Source of the DNA: Edaphobacter lichenicola
Lineage (GTDB): Bacteria; Acidobacteriota; Terriglobia; Terriglobales; Acidobacteriaceae
Reading direction: 5' to 3'
DNA: 64,000 nt
NCBI RefSeq assembly: GCF_014201315.1
Contig: NZ_JACHDY010000007.1
Coordinates: forward strand, 1 to 64,000
Shown: positions 11,291 through 21,303 of the stretch, piece by piece
Layout: each line of letters begins with the position of its first letter
Position numbering within the stretch: the first letter of the stretch is position 1
Position numbers and translations under genes: made by a program
The notes under the pieces: model-generated
What the model was told of the DNA's origin: nothing
What the model saw: the letters and a program-made list of their open reading frames with translations, nothing else
Databases searched by the model: none

Positions 11291-11923
11291 ATGCCATCGC
11301 TTGATATGCTGGTGATCGTGCCCTCGCTATCCAGATATTCGCTATCCAGACACTCGCCGACCGGAAGGTTTTCGTTGCTACGAGACTCGCTCCTTCCCGC
11401 CGCCCTTCTGCTTCCGCTCGCCCTCGCCGGCTGTTCCCGGCCCGCCATCCCCGCCATCCCCAACGTCGCCGAGCAGAACGCCCTCGCCGCCGAACACCAG
11501 CAGGAGAACAACCTCGCCCGCCAGCAGATGGAGCTGATCCCGCCCCCTTCGAAGACCCGCTACATGGCCGTGAAGAGCCTCAATCTCTGGGAGAATCCCT
11601 ACCTCACCGTGCAGGGCGAGATGGCAACCCTGCACGTAGTCGTCGCCGACGGCAACACCAGCGGCCTCGGCGTAGGCGGAATGCTACGGCCCATCGGCGC
11701 CCGCCGTCGCGACCTGAACGTGCGCGTCATCGATCTGCCCACCGCGCTCAACGCCATCCCCGAAAACTCCTGGCCCTATGGACGCGTCGTCGCCGTCGAA
11801 GAAGCCCACGAAGTCCCCGTCAAAGCACGCCCGGAGGTTCGCAGAAACATGGAGGCCGTCATCAAAACCCTCAACGACCTGGGCGTAGTCGTCTACGAGT
11901 GGAGCGACAACGGACGAAGTTAA
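11291..11923 (+). CDS. Putative lipoprotein, unknown function
   Basis: Up to 210 residues. A lipobox-like LALAGC near residue 47 follows a run of leucine and alanine, so the mature protein probably begins at that Cys. The true start may be the ATG at 11306 or a later codon, since the first 30 residues are unusually long for a lipoprotein signal. A conserved-looking core reads TRYMAVKSLNLWENPYLTV and ends VVVYEWSDNGRS. I do not recognise a family. It is 75 bases upstream of the symporter gene and could be co-transcribed. Confidence 0.7.
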   Translation: MPSLDMLVIVPSLSRYSLSRHSPTGRFSLLRDSLLPAALLLPLALAGCSRPAIPAIPNVAEQNALAAEHQQENNLARQQMELIPPPSKTRYMAVKSLNLWENPYLTVQGEMATLHVVVADGNTSGLGVGGMLRPIGARRRDLNVRVIDLPTALNAIPENSWPYGRVVAVEEAHEVPVKARPEVRRNMEAVIKTLNDLGVVVYEWSDNGRS

Positions 11924-11998
11924 CTCAGCAAGCATCCCTCTTCCTGCACCGTTGCGCTAACCTGTGAGTGCGGTAAATCTTTAGAGCTGGGTGAACGA

Positions 11999-13510
11999 TT
12001 GCAACTGCATACGACGGCACTGATAGTCTTCTGTTTTTTCTTTTTGCTCGTAACGCTCGCCGGATTCTGGGCCGCGCGGTGGCGGAGACCGAAGGCAGGA
12101 ATGGGCTCGCTCGAAGAGTGGGGCCTCGCAGGCCGCAGCTTCGGCACCTGGATCACCTGGTTCCTCATCGGCGGCGATCTCTACACCGCCTATACTGTCA
12201 TCGCCGTGCCGGCAGCACTCTACGGCGCAGGCGCCATGGGATTCTTCGCAGTCCCCTACGCCGTCATCGCCTACCCCTACATGATGCTCGTCCTGCCGCG
12301 CCTCTGGACAGTATGCCACCGTCACGGTTACATAACCTTCGCCGACTTCGTCAGTGGCCGCTACGGCAACCGCTGGCTCACCATCGCCATCGCGCTCACC
12401 GGCGTCCTCGCCCTCATGCCCTACATCGCGCTGCAACTGGTCGGCATCCGCGTCGTCATCGGAGCCATGGGCATCCACGGCGAGTGGCCCCTCGCCGCCG
12501 CCTTCGTCATCCTCGCCGCCTACACCTACTCCAGCGGCCTCCGCGCTCCCGCCGTCATCGCCATCGTCAAGGACGTCATGCTCTACATCATGGTCCTCGC
12601 CGCGCTGACCTACATTCCCCACAAACTCGGCGGCTACGCACGAGTCTTCGAACTTGCCAACCAGCTCCTCGCCCATCACACGCCAACCGCCACGATTCAT
12701 CTGAAACAGGGTCAGTTCCTCGGCTACTCCACCCTCGCCATCGGCTCTGCCATAGCGCTCATGCTCTACCCCCACACCGCCACCGCGGTCCTCAGCGCGC
12801 AGAGCGCCAACGTGGTCCGCCGCAACGCCGCCATGCTGCCCGCGTACAGCTTTCTCCTTGGACTCATCGCCCTGCTCGGCTATCTCGCACTAGCCGCCGG
12901 AGTCGTCACCAAAGATCCCAATCAGGCCGTCCCGCTGCTCTTCCTCAAGATGTTTCCCGAGTGGTTCGCCGGCTTCTGCCTGGCAGCGGTCGCCATCGGA
13001 GCGCTCGTCCCCGCAGCCATCATGTCCATCGCCGCCTCCAATCTCTTCACCCGCAATCTCTACGGCGCGCTCATCCGGCGAAAGATGCTCCCCGAAGAAG
13101 AGTCCCGCATGGCCAAGATCGTCTCGCTCGTCGTAAAGTTCGGCGCTCTGATCTTCGTTCTGAAACTCCCCGCACCCTACGCGATCGAGATGCAGTTGCT
13201 CGGCGGAATCTGGATGGGCCAGCTCTTCCCCTCGGTCGTTCTAGGTGTCTTCACGCGCTGGTTCAATCCCTGGGCGCTCCTGATCGGCTGGGCAGCAGGC
13301 ATGTTCAGCGGCACAGCCATGGCAGTGGCGCTGGGACTGAAGAGTTCGGTCTACCCGCTTCATCTCTTCGGCAGCACACACCCCATGTACGCAGCCGTAC
13401 CCGCGCTGATTTTGAACCTCGCCGTCTCTGCGATGTTGACGATACTGTTCCGCGCAATGAAGTTCAACGCAGGGACCGACGTTACCGACGCTACAGCCTA
13501 TATAGGCTAG
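11999..13510 (+). CDS. Sodium:solute symporter family (SSS) permease
   Basis: 503 residues with about 13 hydrophobic helices. The SSS signature region is seen in EEWGLAGRSFGTWITWFLIGGDLYTAYT near residues 40-70 and in IMSIAASNLFTRNLY near residue 345. It resembles the MctP/PanF type that takes up monocarboxylates or pantothenate with Na+; the substrate is inferred only. The start is a TTG; no better ATG exists upstream in frame. Element A2 begins three bases after the stop and separates it from convergent guaA. Confidence 0.9.
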   Translation: MQLHTTALIVFCFFFLLVTLAGFWAARWRRPKAGMGSLEEWGLAGRSFGTWITWFLIGGDLYTAYTVIAVPAALYGAGAMGFFAVPYAVIAYPYMMLVLPRLWTVCHRHGYITFADFVSGRYGNRWLTIAIALTGVLALMPYIALQLVGIRVVIGAMGIHGEWPLAAAFVILAAYTYSSGLRAPAVIAIVKDVMLYIMVLAALTYIPHKLGGYARVFELANQLLAHHTPTATIHLKQGQFLGYSTLAIGSAIALMLYPHTATAVLSAQSANVVRRNAAMLPAYSFLLGLIALLGYLALAAGVVTKDPNQAVPLLFLKMFPEWFAGFCLAAVAIGALVPAAIMSIAASNLFTRNLYGALIRRKMLPEEESRMAKIVSLVVKFGALIFVLKLPAPYAIEMQLLGGIWMGQLFPSVVLGVFTRWFNPWALLIGWAAGMFSGTAMAVALGLKSSVYPLHLFGSTHPMYAAVPALILNLAVSAMLTILFRAMKFNAGTDVTDATAYIG

Positions 13511-13513
13511 CAA

Positions 13514-13709
13514 TGTCCTGCCGGACGGGCGCCCCGCGCGGGCAGCGGTCACTTCGTGACGCGTATACCGGTCTTGGCAGAACCACCGCCACAGGGCCTC
13601 CCGTTGGTTGGCACGGACTTTAGCTTGCGACCAGCGGGAGCACCAAGCGAAGCGGTATCCAAGTCACGAAGTGACCGCCGCCCGCGCAGGGCGCCCGTCC
13701 GGCAGGACA
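13514..13709. repeat. Element A2: 196-bp nested inverted repeat
   Basis: The outer arms, 13514-13560 and 13663-13709, are 47 bases each and pair at 45 of 47 positions. The inner arms CTCCCGTTGGTTG and CGACCAGCGGGAG also pair, with two differences from perfect that leave G-T pairs. It shares the ends TGTCCTGCCGGACGGGC and the GTCACTTCGTGAC mini-hairpin with A1. It lies three bases from each of two convergent stop codons (symporter and guaA). Confidence 0.92.
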
Positions 13710-13712
13710 GCC

Positions 13713-15272
13713 TTACTCCCACTCAATCGTCCCAGGCGGCTTCGAAGTAATGTCATACACCACCCGATTAATCCCCCGAACCTCACTCACAATCCTGCTC
13801 GAGATCGTCCTCAGTACCTCATAAGGCAGCGGAGCCCAATCCGCCGTCATCCCATCCTCACTCTCCACCGCCCGCACCGCACACGTATTCGCATAAGTCC
13901 GCTGATCCCCCATCACGCCGACGCTCTTCACCGGCAGCAACACCGCAAAGCTCTGCCAAACCTTCCGATACAGCCCAGCCTTCTTAATCTCATCCACCAC
14001 AATCTGATCGGCCTCCTGCAGCATCGCCACCCGCTCCGCCGTCACCTCGCCCAGAATCCTCACCGCCAGCCCAGGCCCGGGAAACGGCTGCCGCTCAATA
14101 ATCTCTTCTGGCATCCCCAGGTCCCGCCCAATCCGCCGCACCTCATCTTTGAACAAGTCCCGCAGCGGCTCAATCAACTTCAACTTCATATCCGCCGGCA
14201 AGCCACCCACATTGTGATGGCTCTTGATCGTATGACTCGGCCCATGCACGCTACTCGACTCAATCACATCCGGATACAGCGTCCCCTGCACCAGCCACGC
14301 GACCTCCTCAGCGCCCGCGGCAGAGGACTCCCAGATCTTCTTCGCCTCATCATCAAACACAGCGATAAACTCGTTCCCAATGACCTTCCGCTTCCGCTCC
14401 GGATCGGTCACACCCGCAAGCTTCTCCAGAAACCGCTGCGAAGAGTCCACCGCGACCACCTTCAACCCCAGCTGCTCGCGCATCGTCGTCTGCACCTTCA
14501 GAAACTCATCCTTCCGCAGCACGCCGTTGTTCACAAAGATGCAGGTCAGCCGATCCCCAATCGCCCGCGCCACCAGCACCGCAGCCACACTCGAGTCCAC
14601 ACCGCCGCTCAACCCGCAGATAGCATGCCCCGTCCCAACCTGCGCCCGCACCCGCTCCACCGTCGACTGAATAAAATGTTCCGGCGTCCAATCCTGCTCC
14701 GCCCCGCAGATATCCAGGCAGAAGTTCTTCAGCAGCTCCATCCCCTGCCGCGTATGCGCCACCTCAGGATGAAACTGCACCGCCCAGATCCTTCTCGCCT
14801 CATCCGCAATCCCCGCCACCGCATTCGAGGTCTTCGCCGTCAGTTGAAATCCCACCGGCAGCGTCTCGGCCTCATCGCCATGCGACATCCACACATCCAG
14901 CGTCCCCGGCAGCCCACGAAACAACGGCGTCTCCGCCACCACCGTCACCTCGGCGTGCCCATACTCCCGCGCCGCGGCCCCCACCACCTTTCCACCCAGA
15001 TGATGCACGATAAACTGCAGCCCATAGCAGATCCCCAGCACCGGCACACCCATCGCCAGCACACCCTCATCTGCATCCGGCGCGTCCGCGTCATACACAG
15101 AGCACGGCCCGCCCGAAAGAATCACACCCTTCGGGTTCAGCGCCTTCACCTGTTCCAGCGGGGCCGTACAAGGCAATACAACAGAAAATACATTAAACTC
15201 ACGAATACGCCGCGCAATCAGCTGCGTATACTGCGACCCAAAATCCAGAATGACGATCGTTGAGGTATCCAC
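13713..15272 (-). CDS. guaA: GMP synthase (glutamine-hydrolysing)
   Basis: 519 residues; converts XMP to GMP using ATP and glutamine ammonia. The N-terminal class I amidotransferase domain has nucleophile Cys in GICYGLQ (near residue 83) and the His of QFHPEVAHT. The ATP pyrophosphatase domain has the PP-loop [11 protein letters not shown] (near residue 222). The C-terminal dimerisation domain ends [15 protein letters not shown], the canonical GuaA end. The start is a GTG. The gene is alone, convergent with the symporter across element A2. Confidence 0.97.
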   Translation of the reverse strand: MDTSTIVILDFGSQYTQLIARRIREFNVFSVVLPCTAPLEQVKALNPKGVILSGGPCSVYDADAPDADEGVLAMGVPVLGICYGLQFIVHHLGGKVVGAAAREYGHAEVTVVAETPLFRGLPGTLDVWMSHGDEAETLPVGFQLTAKTSNAVAGIADEARRIWAVQFHPEVAHTRQGMELLKNFCLDICGAEQDWTPEHFIQSTVERVRAQVGTGHAICGLSGGVDSSVAAVLVARAIGDRLTCIFVNNGVLRKDEFLKVQTTMREQLGLKVVAVDSSQRFLEKLAGVTDPERKRKVIGNEFIAVFDDEAKKIWESSAAGAEEVAWLVQGTLYPDVIESSSVHGPSHTIKSHHNVGGLPADMKLKLIEPLRDLFKDEVRRIGRDLGMPEEIIERQPFPGPGLAVRILGEVTAERVAMLQEADQIVVDEIKKAGLYRKVWQSFAVLLPVKSVGVMGDQRTYANTCAVRAVESEDGMTADWAPLPYEVLRTISSRIVSEVRGINRVVYDITSKPPGTIEWE

Positions 15273-15302
15273 CTACCCAGTGTAAATGCGGCGACGCGCG
15301 CC

Positions 15303-15497
15303 TCAGTAGAGGCCGGGCCCTCGACGCAGGTGGGTGTTCCTCAACCTCGCACTCTCCATCCCGCTCACCACGCCAATGGCCACCATGATGATGGCGATCG
15401 CAATAATGTAGGACTCAGGAATATGGCTCAGATAAGCCAGGTAGGAGACACCAGCGATCAGCAGCAGATAGGCAGCAGCATAAAGGGCAGAGGACAT
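15303..15497 (-). CDS. Small membrane protein, tandem paralogue 2
   Basis: 64 residues from an ATG with a GGAGAGA site. It has two hydrophobic segments, about residues 4-22 and 27-46, then a short charged tail. It aligns without gaps with its upstream neighbour (15602-15772): shared YLLLIAGVSYLA / YLVLIAGVAYLA, HIP, and then YIIAIAIIM / YIVAIALIM. The two are a clear tandem duplication. No family was recognised. It sits just upstream of guaA on the same strand (30-base gap), so it could be co-transcribed with guaA. Confidence 0.75.
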   Translation of the reverse strand: MSSALYAAAYLLLIAGVSYLAYLSHIPESYIIAIAIIMVAIGVVSGMESARLRNTHLRRGPGLY

Positions 15498-15601
15498 GAT
15501 CTCTCTCCAAAAGGGGAAATGAGGGGGCCCATGCACAAATAGGATGCAATATTTTCCGTCCGGTAAGAAAAAACTTTAGTACTCGAATACCCCGAAAGCC
15601 A

Positions 15602-15772
15602 CTAGCTTGGGTCTCTCTGTCGTGTAGTCTGCACACCCGTCACAATCCCAACTCCCAGCATGATCAACGCAATCGCCACAATGTAATGCTGCGGAATATG
15701 CATCAGGTGAGCCAGATAAGCCACACCTGCAATCAGAACCAAATAGCCAATCGCATAGATCCCAAATGACAT
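15602..15772 (-). CDS. Small membrane protein, tandem paralogue 1
   Basis: 56 residues, ATG preceded by GAGGGAGA. It has two predicted transmembrane segments (about 4-22 and 27-45) and ends TTRQRDPS. Paralogue of the next gene on the same strand, 104 bases away. The conserved HIP turn between the helices suggests a helical hairpin. Function unknown. Its promoter region is bounded upstream by element A3. Confidence 0.75.
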   Translation of the reverse strand: MSFGIYAIGYLVLIAGVAYLAHLMHIPQHYIVAIALIMLGVGIVTGVQTTRQRDPS

Positions 15773-15852
15773 AGTCAAATCTCCCTCTTTTAACCCGATC
15801 CTCGTAGGATGCTGAATCGGTGTCTCCGGGAGAGGAAAATCTTCTGAGAAGC

Positions 15853-16046
15853 TGTCCTGCCGGACGGGCCCACTACGCGTGGCGCGGTCACTTCGTGACT
15901 TGTATACCGGTCTCGGCAGGATCAGCAGCATAGGTCCTCCCGCTGGTCGGCACAATCCAACCTGCGACCAACGGGAGCACCACGCGAAGCTTTAAAAAGG
16001 CGTGCGAACGCCCGCCCCACGCGCAGTGGGCCCGTCCGGCAGGACA
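15853..16046. repeat. Element A3: 194-bp inverted repeat, mixed inner hairpins
   Basis: The outer arms (TGTCCTGCCGGACGGGC plus the CCAC-loop-GTGG hairpin) pair over about 30 bases with one mismatch. The inner parts of the arms differ: the left carries GTCACTTCGTGAC as in A1, and the right carries GGCGT-GCGA-ACGCC. The central CTCCCGCTGGTCG / CGACCAACGGGAG hairpin is kept. It lies seven bases after the stop of the 309-residue membrane protein and upstream of the small membrane protein gene, so here it is in a same-strand spacer. Confidence 0.9.
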
Positions 16047-16053
16047 CAGTCTC

Positions 16054-16983
16054 TCAATCTTCGTAAGCCCGCCAAAGCTGCAGATAAGCCACCTGCCGCG
16101 CCACATGGAAGAAGTCAGATCCAAGAAAATAAAGCACCGTAACCCCCACCCACCACCAAAACAAAAACTCCGGCGTCGTCACACTCTCAAACGGCAGCGG
16201 AGTCGCCGAAAACACCATCGCCAGCACAATCAACGCAATCTTCACAATCCCCATCACCAGGTTGATCTCCACCAGCTTCGACTTCAACGGCCCCAGCCGA
16301 AACGCCGCCGCCAAACTCCCCACAACCCCCAACCCACGCAGCATTGCCACCAGCGGAGCCACCGACAGCGCCCAGCTCACCACCGCCCACAGCGTAAACA
16401 GCCCCAGCGTCGCCACAATCACCAGCGCAAAATATCCCACCAGGTTCGGCTCCCCACCCAACGCAATTGGCCCCGTCACCGTCCACTCCGCCACCCGCTC
16501 CATGCACCAGAACCACACCGCAAAACTCCCCAGCAGCGCCACCACCCGCACCGCCTGCAACACAATCAACGTTCCCACCCGCGCATGCAGCTGCACATCC
16601 GCCCGCCGCAACACTACAGTCCGGCCGACAGCAGAAACCACCACCCAAGCCACCACCAGCAGCGGTGCTAACCACAACGCCACGCGCATCACCTGCGGCA
16701 CCAACAGCGCCAACGCCTTCGCCAGCGTATGCGCCGACCCCAGCGGATCCACCACCGTCATACTCTTCAGCGCCGCATAGTCCAGCGGAGTAGCCTGCAA
16801 AATCTTCAGCCCTTCATACCGCAGCAGCAACAGCGCAGGCACACCATAAGCCCACCGCCACAGCACCTCCAGCGCCGTCAGCGAAGGCCGCCGCCAGCAC
16901 TCCGAAAGAGTATGCACAAACGACTGCGTCCCCCGTACGGTCCCCGCAGCAATCACCACTCCATCCTGCGGAATCTGCTCCAC
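16054..16983 (-). CDS. Polytopic membrane protein of unknown function, coupled to leuS
   Basis: 309 residues with about six hydrophobic helices (roughly 45-60, 95-115, 135-160, 175-225 as two, 240-258, 270-290). It starts with a GTG (read MEQIPQDGVVIAAG) that overlaps the leuS TAG by one base, so it is translated in a coupled way after leuS. No enzyme motif was seen. Its close linkage to leuS does not reveal a function. Confidence 0.8.
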   Translation of the reverse strand: MEQIPQDGVVIAAGTVRGTQSFVHTLSECWRRPSLTALEVLWRWAYGVPALLLLRYEGLKILQATPLDYAALKSMTVVDPLGSAHTLAKALALLVPQVMRVALWLAPLLVVAWVVVSAVGRTVVLRRADVQLHARVGTLIVLQAVRVVALLGSFAVWFWCMERVAEWTVTGPIALGGEPNLVGYFALVIVATLGLFTLWAVVSWALSVAPLVAMLRGLGVVGSLAAAFRLGPLKSKLVEINLVMGIVKIALIVLAMVFSATPLPFESVTTPEFLFWWWVGVTVLYFLGSDFFHVARQVAYLQLWRAYED

Positions 16984-19631
16984 TACTTCACCACAAGATT
17001 CACAAGCTTACCCGGCACCACAATCACCTTCACCACAGTCTTGCCTTCAATCCGCGCGATCACCTTAGGATCAGCCAAAGCCGCAGCCTTCACCGCAGCC
17101 TCATCGCTGCCCGCCGGCACCCTCACCACAGTCACCAGCTTGCCGTTCACCTGCACCGGAATCTCAATCTCCTCTTCCCGCGCAAGCTCTTCATTCACCT
17201 CAGGCCACGCCGTGCGAAACACCACACCCTCGCCGCCAAGCTCCTCCCACATCTCCGCCGCAAAGAACGGCGCAAACGGAGCCAGCAATAAAATCAATCC
17301 GCGAAACACCTCAGCCACAGCCGCCGGCGAGATCTCGCCAGCATCCATCGCAGCTTCGTTCGCCGTAATCTCATTCACCAGAATCATGATCGAAGAGATC
17401 GAAGTATTGAAGTGCCACCGCCCATCAAAGTCCTGCGTGATCTTCGCAATCGTCTTATGCAGCCGCCGCAGCAACGCCTGCTCCTTCGCAGAACTCTCCA
17501 CGCGCGAACCACCGACCGCCATCCGAGCAACAGTCGAGTACTTCGTCGTCAGCCGATACACCTTCCCCAAAAACCGCGAGATCCCCGCAACCCCTTCCTC
17601 CTGCCACTCCAGATCCCTATCCGGCGGAGCCGCAAACAGGGCATACATCCGCGTCGCATCCGCGCCATACCGCCCAATCATGTCATCGGGCGAAACCACA
17701 TTGCCCTTCGACTTCGACATCTTCGCGCCGTCTTTGATCACCATCCCCTGCGTAAACAGCCGCTCCGCAGGCTCGTCATTTTTGATCAATCCAAGATCCC
17801 GCATCACCTTCGTCCAGAACCGCGAGTAGATCAGATGCAGAATCGCATGCTCCACCCCGCCAATGTATTGATCGATCGGAAACCAGTAGTTCGCCTTATC
17901 CGAATCAAACGGCACCCTCGAGTTCTTCGCATCCGTATACCGGTAGAAGTACCAGCTCGAGTCGACGAACGTATCCATCGTGTCCGTCTCCCGTCGCGCC
18001 ACTCCGCCGCACTTCGGACACTTCGCATTCACAAACTCAGCCACCCGCCCGAGCGGCGACCCGTTCGTCTGCGTGATATCAATCTGCTCCGGCAGCAGGA
18101 TCGGCAGCTCGCTCTCAGCCACCGGCAGCGGCTCCTCCGGCGAGCACCTGTCGCAGTACACCATCGGAATCGGCGTCCCCCAGTACCTCTGCCGGCTCAC
18201 CCCCCAGTCCTTCAACCGATATGTAACCGTAGCAGTACCAAATCCCTTCGCCTTCGCAAACGCAGCCATCTTCTCCTGCGCTTCGACACAACCCAACCCA
18301 GTCCACTCGCCCGAATAAATCAACACCGCTTCCTCTTCGGCAAGATAAGGAAGATCACCCACGACATCCTCGGCGTCAACCTGAGCGGAGCGAAGGATCC
18401 CTGTATTTCGTTCTAGCTTCTGCTTCGTCGCGTCAACAGGAGCGTCCACAGGAGCAATCACCCGCCGCACCTCCAGCCCATACTTCTGCGCAAACTCAAA
18501 GTCCCGCTCATCATGCGCCGGCACGCTCATAATCGCGCCCGTCCCATAGTCCGCCAGAATGTAGTTCGCCACCCAGATCGGCACCCGCTCGCCATTGAAC
18601 GGATTCACCGCAAACCGCCCCGTATTCACTCCATGCTTCTCAATTGCACCCAGCTCATCGGTCTCCCGCGCCTTCTGCTGTTCCGCCAGCAACCCTTCAA
18701 TCTTCAAGCGCAGCGCGTCATCCTCCAGCGCAAACGTCTTCGAAACCGCATGCTCCGGCGCAAGCTGCACCGACGTCGCGCCAAAGATCGTATCCACCCG
18801 CGTCGTAAACACTGTGATCTTCGCATCGCCATCCGCAACGGCGAAATCTACATGCGCCCCCTCACTCCGCCCAATCCAGTTCCGCTGCATCGTCCGGACC
18901 TTCTCCGGCCAACCCTCCAGCTTCTCGAGCCCGTCCAGCAGCTCATCCGCATACTTCGTAATCCGCAAAAACCACTGCGTCAGATCGCGCAGCTCAACCA
19001 CCGTATCCTCATGCCGCCAGCAGCGCCCGCCGATCACCTGCTCATTCGCAAGCACCGTGCAACACTCCGGACACCAGTTCACCTTGCTCTTCTTCCGATA
19101 CGCCAGCCCCTTCTCAAACATCTTCAAGAAGAACCACTGGTTCCACCGGTAGTAATCCGGCAAACAAGTCGTGACCTCGGTGGACCAGTCGAACCCCATC
19201 CCCAGGCGCTGGAACTGCTTCTTCATCGCCGCAATATTCGCAAACGTCCACTCCCGCGGAGGCACGCCGTTCTTCAGAGCAGCATTCTCCGCCGGCAGCC
19301 CGAATGCATCCCACCCCATCGGGTGCAGCACGTTATACCCACGCATCCACATATGCCGCGCCAGCGCATCGCCGATCGCATAGTTCCGCACATGCCCTAT
19401 ATGCAGCGCGCCGCTCGGATACGGCAGCATCTCCAGGCAGTAGTACTTCGGCTTACCCGAATCATGAGCCTCAGCCGCATACAGCGACGCATCCGCATCC
19501 CACCGGGCCTGCCACTTCGGCTCGATCTCCGCCGGGCTATACCGCTGCGGCTGATTCCCCTCCGCAGCAGAAGAATTCTCATCAATACTCACTGTTTTCC
19601 CGCCGATTTCGCTCGTTCGTGTCTCAGGCAT
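16983..19631 (-). CDS. leuS: Leucyl-tRNA synthetase
   Basis: Class I synthetase charging tRNA-Leu, 882 residues from the ATG chosen here. The HIGH motif appears as GALHIGHVRN (near residue 85) and KMSKS in AKMSKSKGNVV. The zinc-type segment WCPECCTVLANEQV and the CP1 editing domain (TTRVDTIFGAT, YGTGAIMSVPAHDERD) are present, so editing is probably intact. The start is uncertain: AAGGAG lies only one base before this ATG, a TTG 11 codons upstream is possible, and a GTG lies further downstream. Confidence 0.95.
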   Translation of the reverse strand: MPETRTSEIGGKTVSIDENSSAAEGNQPQRYSPAEIEPKWQARWDADASLYAAEAHDSGKPKYYCLEMLPYPSGALHIGHVRNYAIGDALARHMWMRGYNVLHPMGWDAFGLPAENAALKNGVPPREWTFANIAAMKKQFQRLGMGFDWSTEVTTCLPDYYRWNQWFFLKMFEKGLAYRKKSKVNWCPECCTVLANEQVIGGRCWRHEDTVVELRDLTQWFLRITKYADELLDGLEKLEGWPEKVRTMQRNWIGRSEGAHVDFAVADGDAKITVFTTRVDTIFGATSVQLAPEHAVSKTFALEDDALRLKIEGLLAEQQKARETDELGAIEKHGVNTGRFAVNPFNGERVPIWVANYILADYGTGAIMSVPAHDERDFEFAQKYGLEVRRVIAPVDAPVDATKQKLERNTGILRSAQVDAEDVVGDLPYLAEEEAVLIYSGEWTGLGCVEAQEKMAAFAKAKGFGTATVTYRLKDWGVSRQRYWGTPIPMVYCDRCSPEEPLPVAESELPILLPEQIDITQTNGSPLGRVAEFVNAKCPKCGGVARRETDTMDTFVDSSWYFYRYTDAKNSRVPFDSDKANYWFPIDQYIGGVEHAILHLIYSRFWTKVMRDLGLIKNDEPAERLFTQGMVIKDGAKMSKSKGNVVSPDDMIGRYGADATRMYALFAAPPDRDLEWQEEGVAGISRFLGKVYRLTTKYSTVARMAVGGSRVESSAKEQALLRRLHKTIAKITQDFDGRWHFNTSISSIMILVNEITANEAAMDAGEISPAAVAEVFRGLILLLAPFAPFFAAEMWEELGGEGVVFRTAWPEVNEELAREEEIEIPVQVNGKLVTVVRVPAGSDEAAVKAAALADPKVIARIEGKTVVKVIVVPGKLVNLVVK

Positions 19632-19838
19632 ACTCCTTCGATTGTACCGTCCACCTAGCCTCAACGCCTCACGCTCCCAATCTCTGTCACTCGGCAGCCC
19701 TGAATCTCTGCTCTTAGCGAATCGCTTGCATAGATTGCGGCAAATCCTTATAAGGGTCTGACCAACAACAAGGTGTGGCGCGTCTCACAGAATCAGCCAC
19801 CACCTTCACCCAATCGAGTGTGCGCGACGTGAATAGAC

Positions 19839-21242
19839 ATGAATAAAAGACAGTTCCTCAAAGGCTCCTGCTCCCTGCTCACCGGAACCATGCTCTCCCG
19901 CTTCGTCTCCGCGGCCGAACAGCAAACAGCCCATCAAACAGCCGACCAGTCCGCACTCCAAGCCGCCGCCCATCAAACCGCCCCGCGAACCAACTGGGCC
20001 GGCAACCTCACCTTCCACACCGACACTCTCTACCAGCCCAAAACCACCGACGAAGTCCAGCACATCGTCAAAAGCTGCGACAAGCTGCGCGCCCTCGGCC
20101 GCGGCCACTCCTTCAACGCCATCGCCGACAGCACCCACGCCCAGATCTCCCTCAAGCAGCTCGACTCCATCGACATCGACGCCAAAGCCCGAACCGCGAC
20201 CGTCGGCGCCGGCGTCACCTACGGCAAACTCGCCCCCATCCTCGACGCCCAGGGCTTCGCCGTCCCCAACCTCGCCTCGCTCCCTCACGTCTCCGTCATC
20301 GGAGCCTGCGCCACCGCCACCCACGGCTCCGGCAGCAACAACGGCAACCTCGCCACCATCGTCTCCGGCCTCGAACTCGTCACCGCCGACGGCACCCTCC
20401 ACACCCTCTCGCGCGCCAAAGGCGGCGACCGCTTCCTCGGCCAGGTCGTCAACCTCGGCGGCCTCGGCGTCGTCACCAAAACCACCCTCAACCTCCAACC
20501 CACCTTCCAGGTCGCGCAAGTCGTCTACGAGAACCTCTCCTTCTCCCAGCTCGAACACCACCTCGAAGAGATCTACCTCAGCGGCTACAGCGTAAGCCTC
20601 TTCACCAACTGGCAAAATCATCAAGCCGCTGAGGTCTGGGTCAAGCGCCGCCTCGAACCCGGCGCCACCTCCGTGCAATTCGCGCCCGAGTTCTTCGGCG
20701 CAAAGCAAGCCACGCAAAAACTCCACCCCGTCGCTGGCCACTCCGCCGAAAGTTGCACCGAGCAGTTCGGCGTCCCCGGCCCCTGGTACGAGCGCCTCCC
20801 CCACTTCAAGCTCAACTTCACACCCAGCAGCGGCGCCGAGATCCAGACCGAGTACTTCGTCCCCCGCGAGCACGCCTACGAGGCCATCCTCGCCGTCGAG
20901 CAGCTCCGCGACCGCATCACGCCCCACCTCTACATCACCGAGCTCCGCACCATCGCCGCCGACGACCTCTGGCTCAGCATGGCCTACCAGCGCCCCTCCC
21001 TCGCCATCCACTTCACCTGGAAGCCCGAGAACGACGCCGTCCAAGCCCTCCTCCCCCTCATCGAAGAAAAGCTAGCCCCCTTCAACGGCCGCCCCCACTG
21101 GGCCAAGGTCAACACCATTCCCCCCGCGACCCTCCAGCGTCTCTACCCTAAGATGCCTGACTACAAAGCCCTCCTCACCCAATACGACCCGCAAGGAAAG
21201 TTCCGCAACCAGTTCCTCAACACCAACCTCTTCGGAGCCTGA
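19839..21242 (+). CDS. Tat-exported FAD-linked oxidase, alditol oxidase-like
   Basis: 467 residues. The N-terminus MNKRQFLKGSCSLL is a weak Tat-type signal (KR in place of RR). The FAD-binding domain has LGRGHSF, whose His90 corresponds to the histidine that binds FAD covalently in AldO and related sugar oxidases, and SVIGACATATHGSG. The C-terminal domain contains HFTWKPENDAV. It likely oxidises polyols or sugar lactones with O2, making H2O2; the precise substrate is inferred. It stands alone between leuS (divergent) and a methyltransferase gene. Confidence 0.85.
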   Translation: MNKRQFLKGSCSLLTGTMLSRFVSAAEQQTAHQTADQSALQAAAHQTAPRTNWAGNLTFHTDTLYQPKTTDEVQHIVKSCDKLRALGRGHSFNAIADSTHAQISLKQLDSIDIDAKARTATVGAGVTYGKLAPILDAQGFAVPNLASLPHVSVIGACATATHGSGSNNGNLATIVSGLELVTADGTLHTLSRAKGGDRFLGQVVNLGGLGVVTKTTLNLQPTFQVAQVVYENLSFSQLEHHLEEIYLSGYSVSLFTNWQNHQAAEVWVKRRLEPGATSVQFAPEFFGAKQATQKLHPVAGHSAESCTEQFGVPGPWYERLPHFKLNFTPSSGAEIQTEYFVPREHAYEAILAVEQLRDRITPHLYITELRTIAADDLWLSMAYQRPSLAIHFTWKPENDAVQALLPLIEEKLAPFNGRPHWAKVNTIPPATLQRLYPKMPDYKALLTQYDPQGKFRNQFLNTNLFGA

Positions 21243-21303
21243 TCCCCGTCCCACAGGGAATACTCACGCGAAGCACCAGCCAACGTCTTACAATGAGCGA
21301 ACC

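Noticed and set aside
13608..15263. 551-residue open frame opposite guaA
   Set aside because: Runs through element A2 and antisense to guaA; His/Arg/Pro-rich, no start signal or motif.
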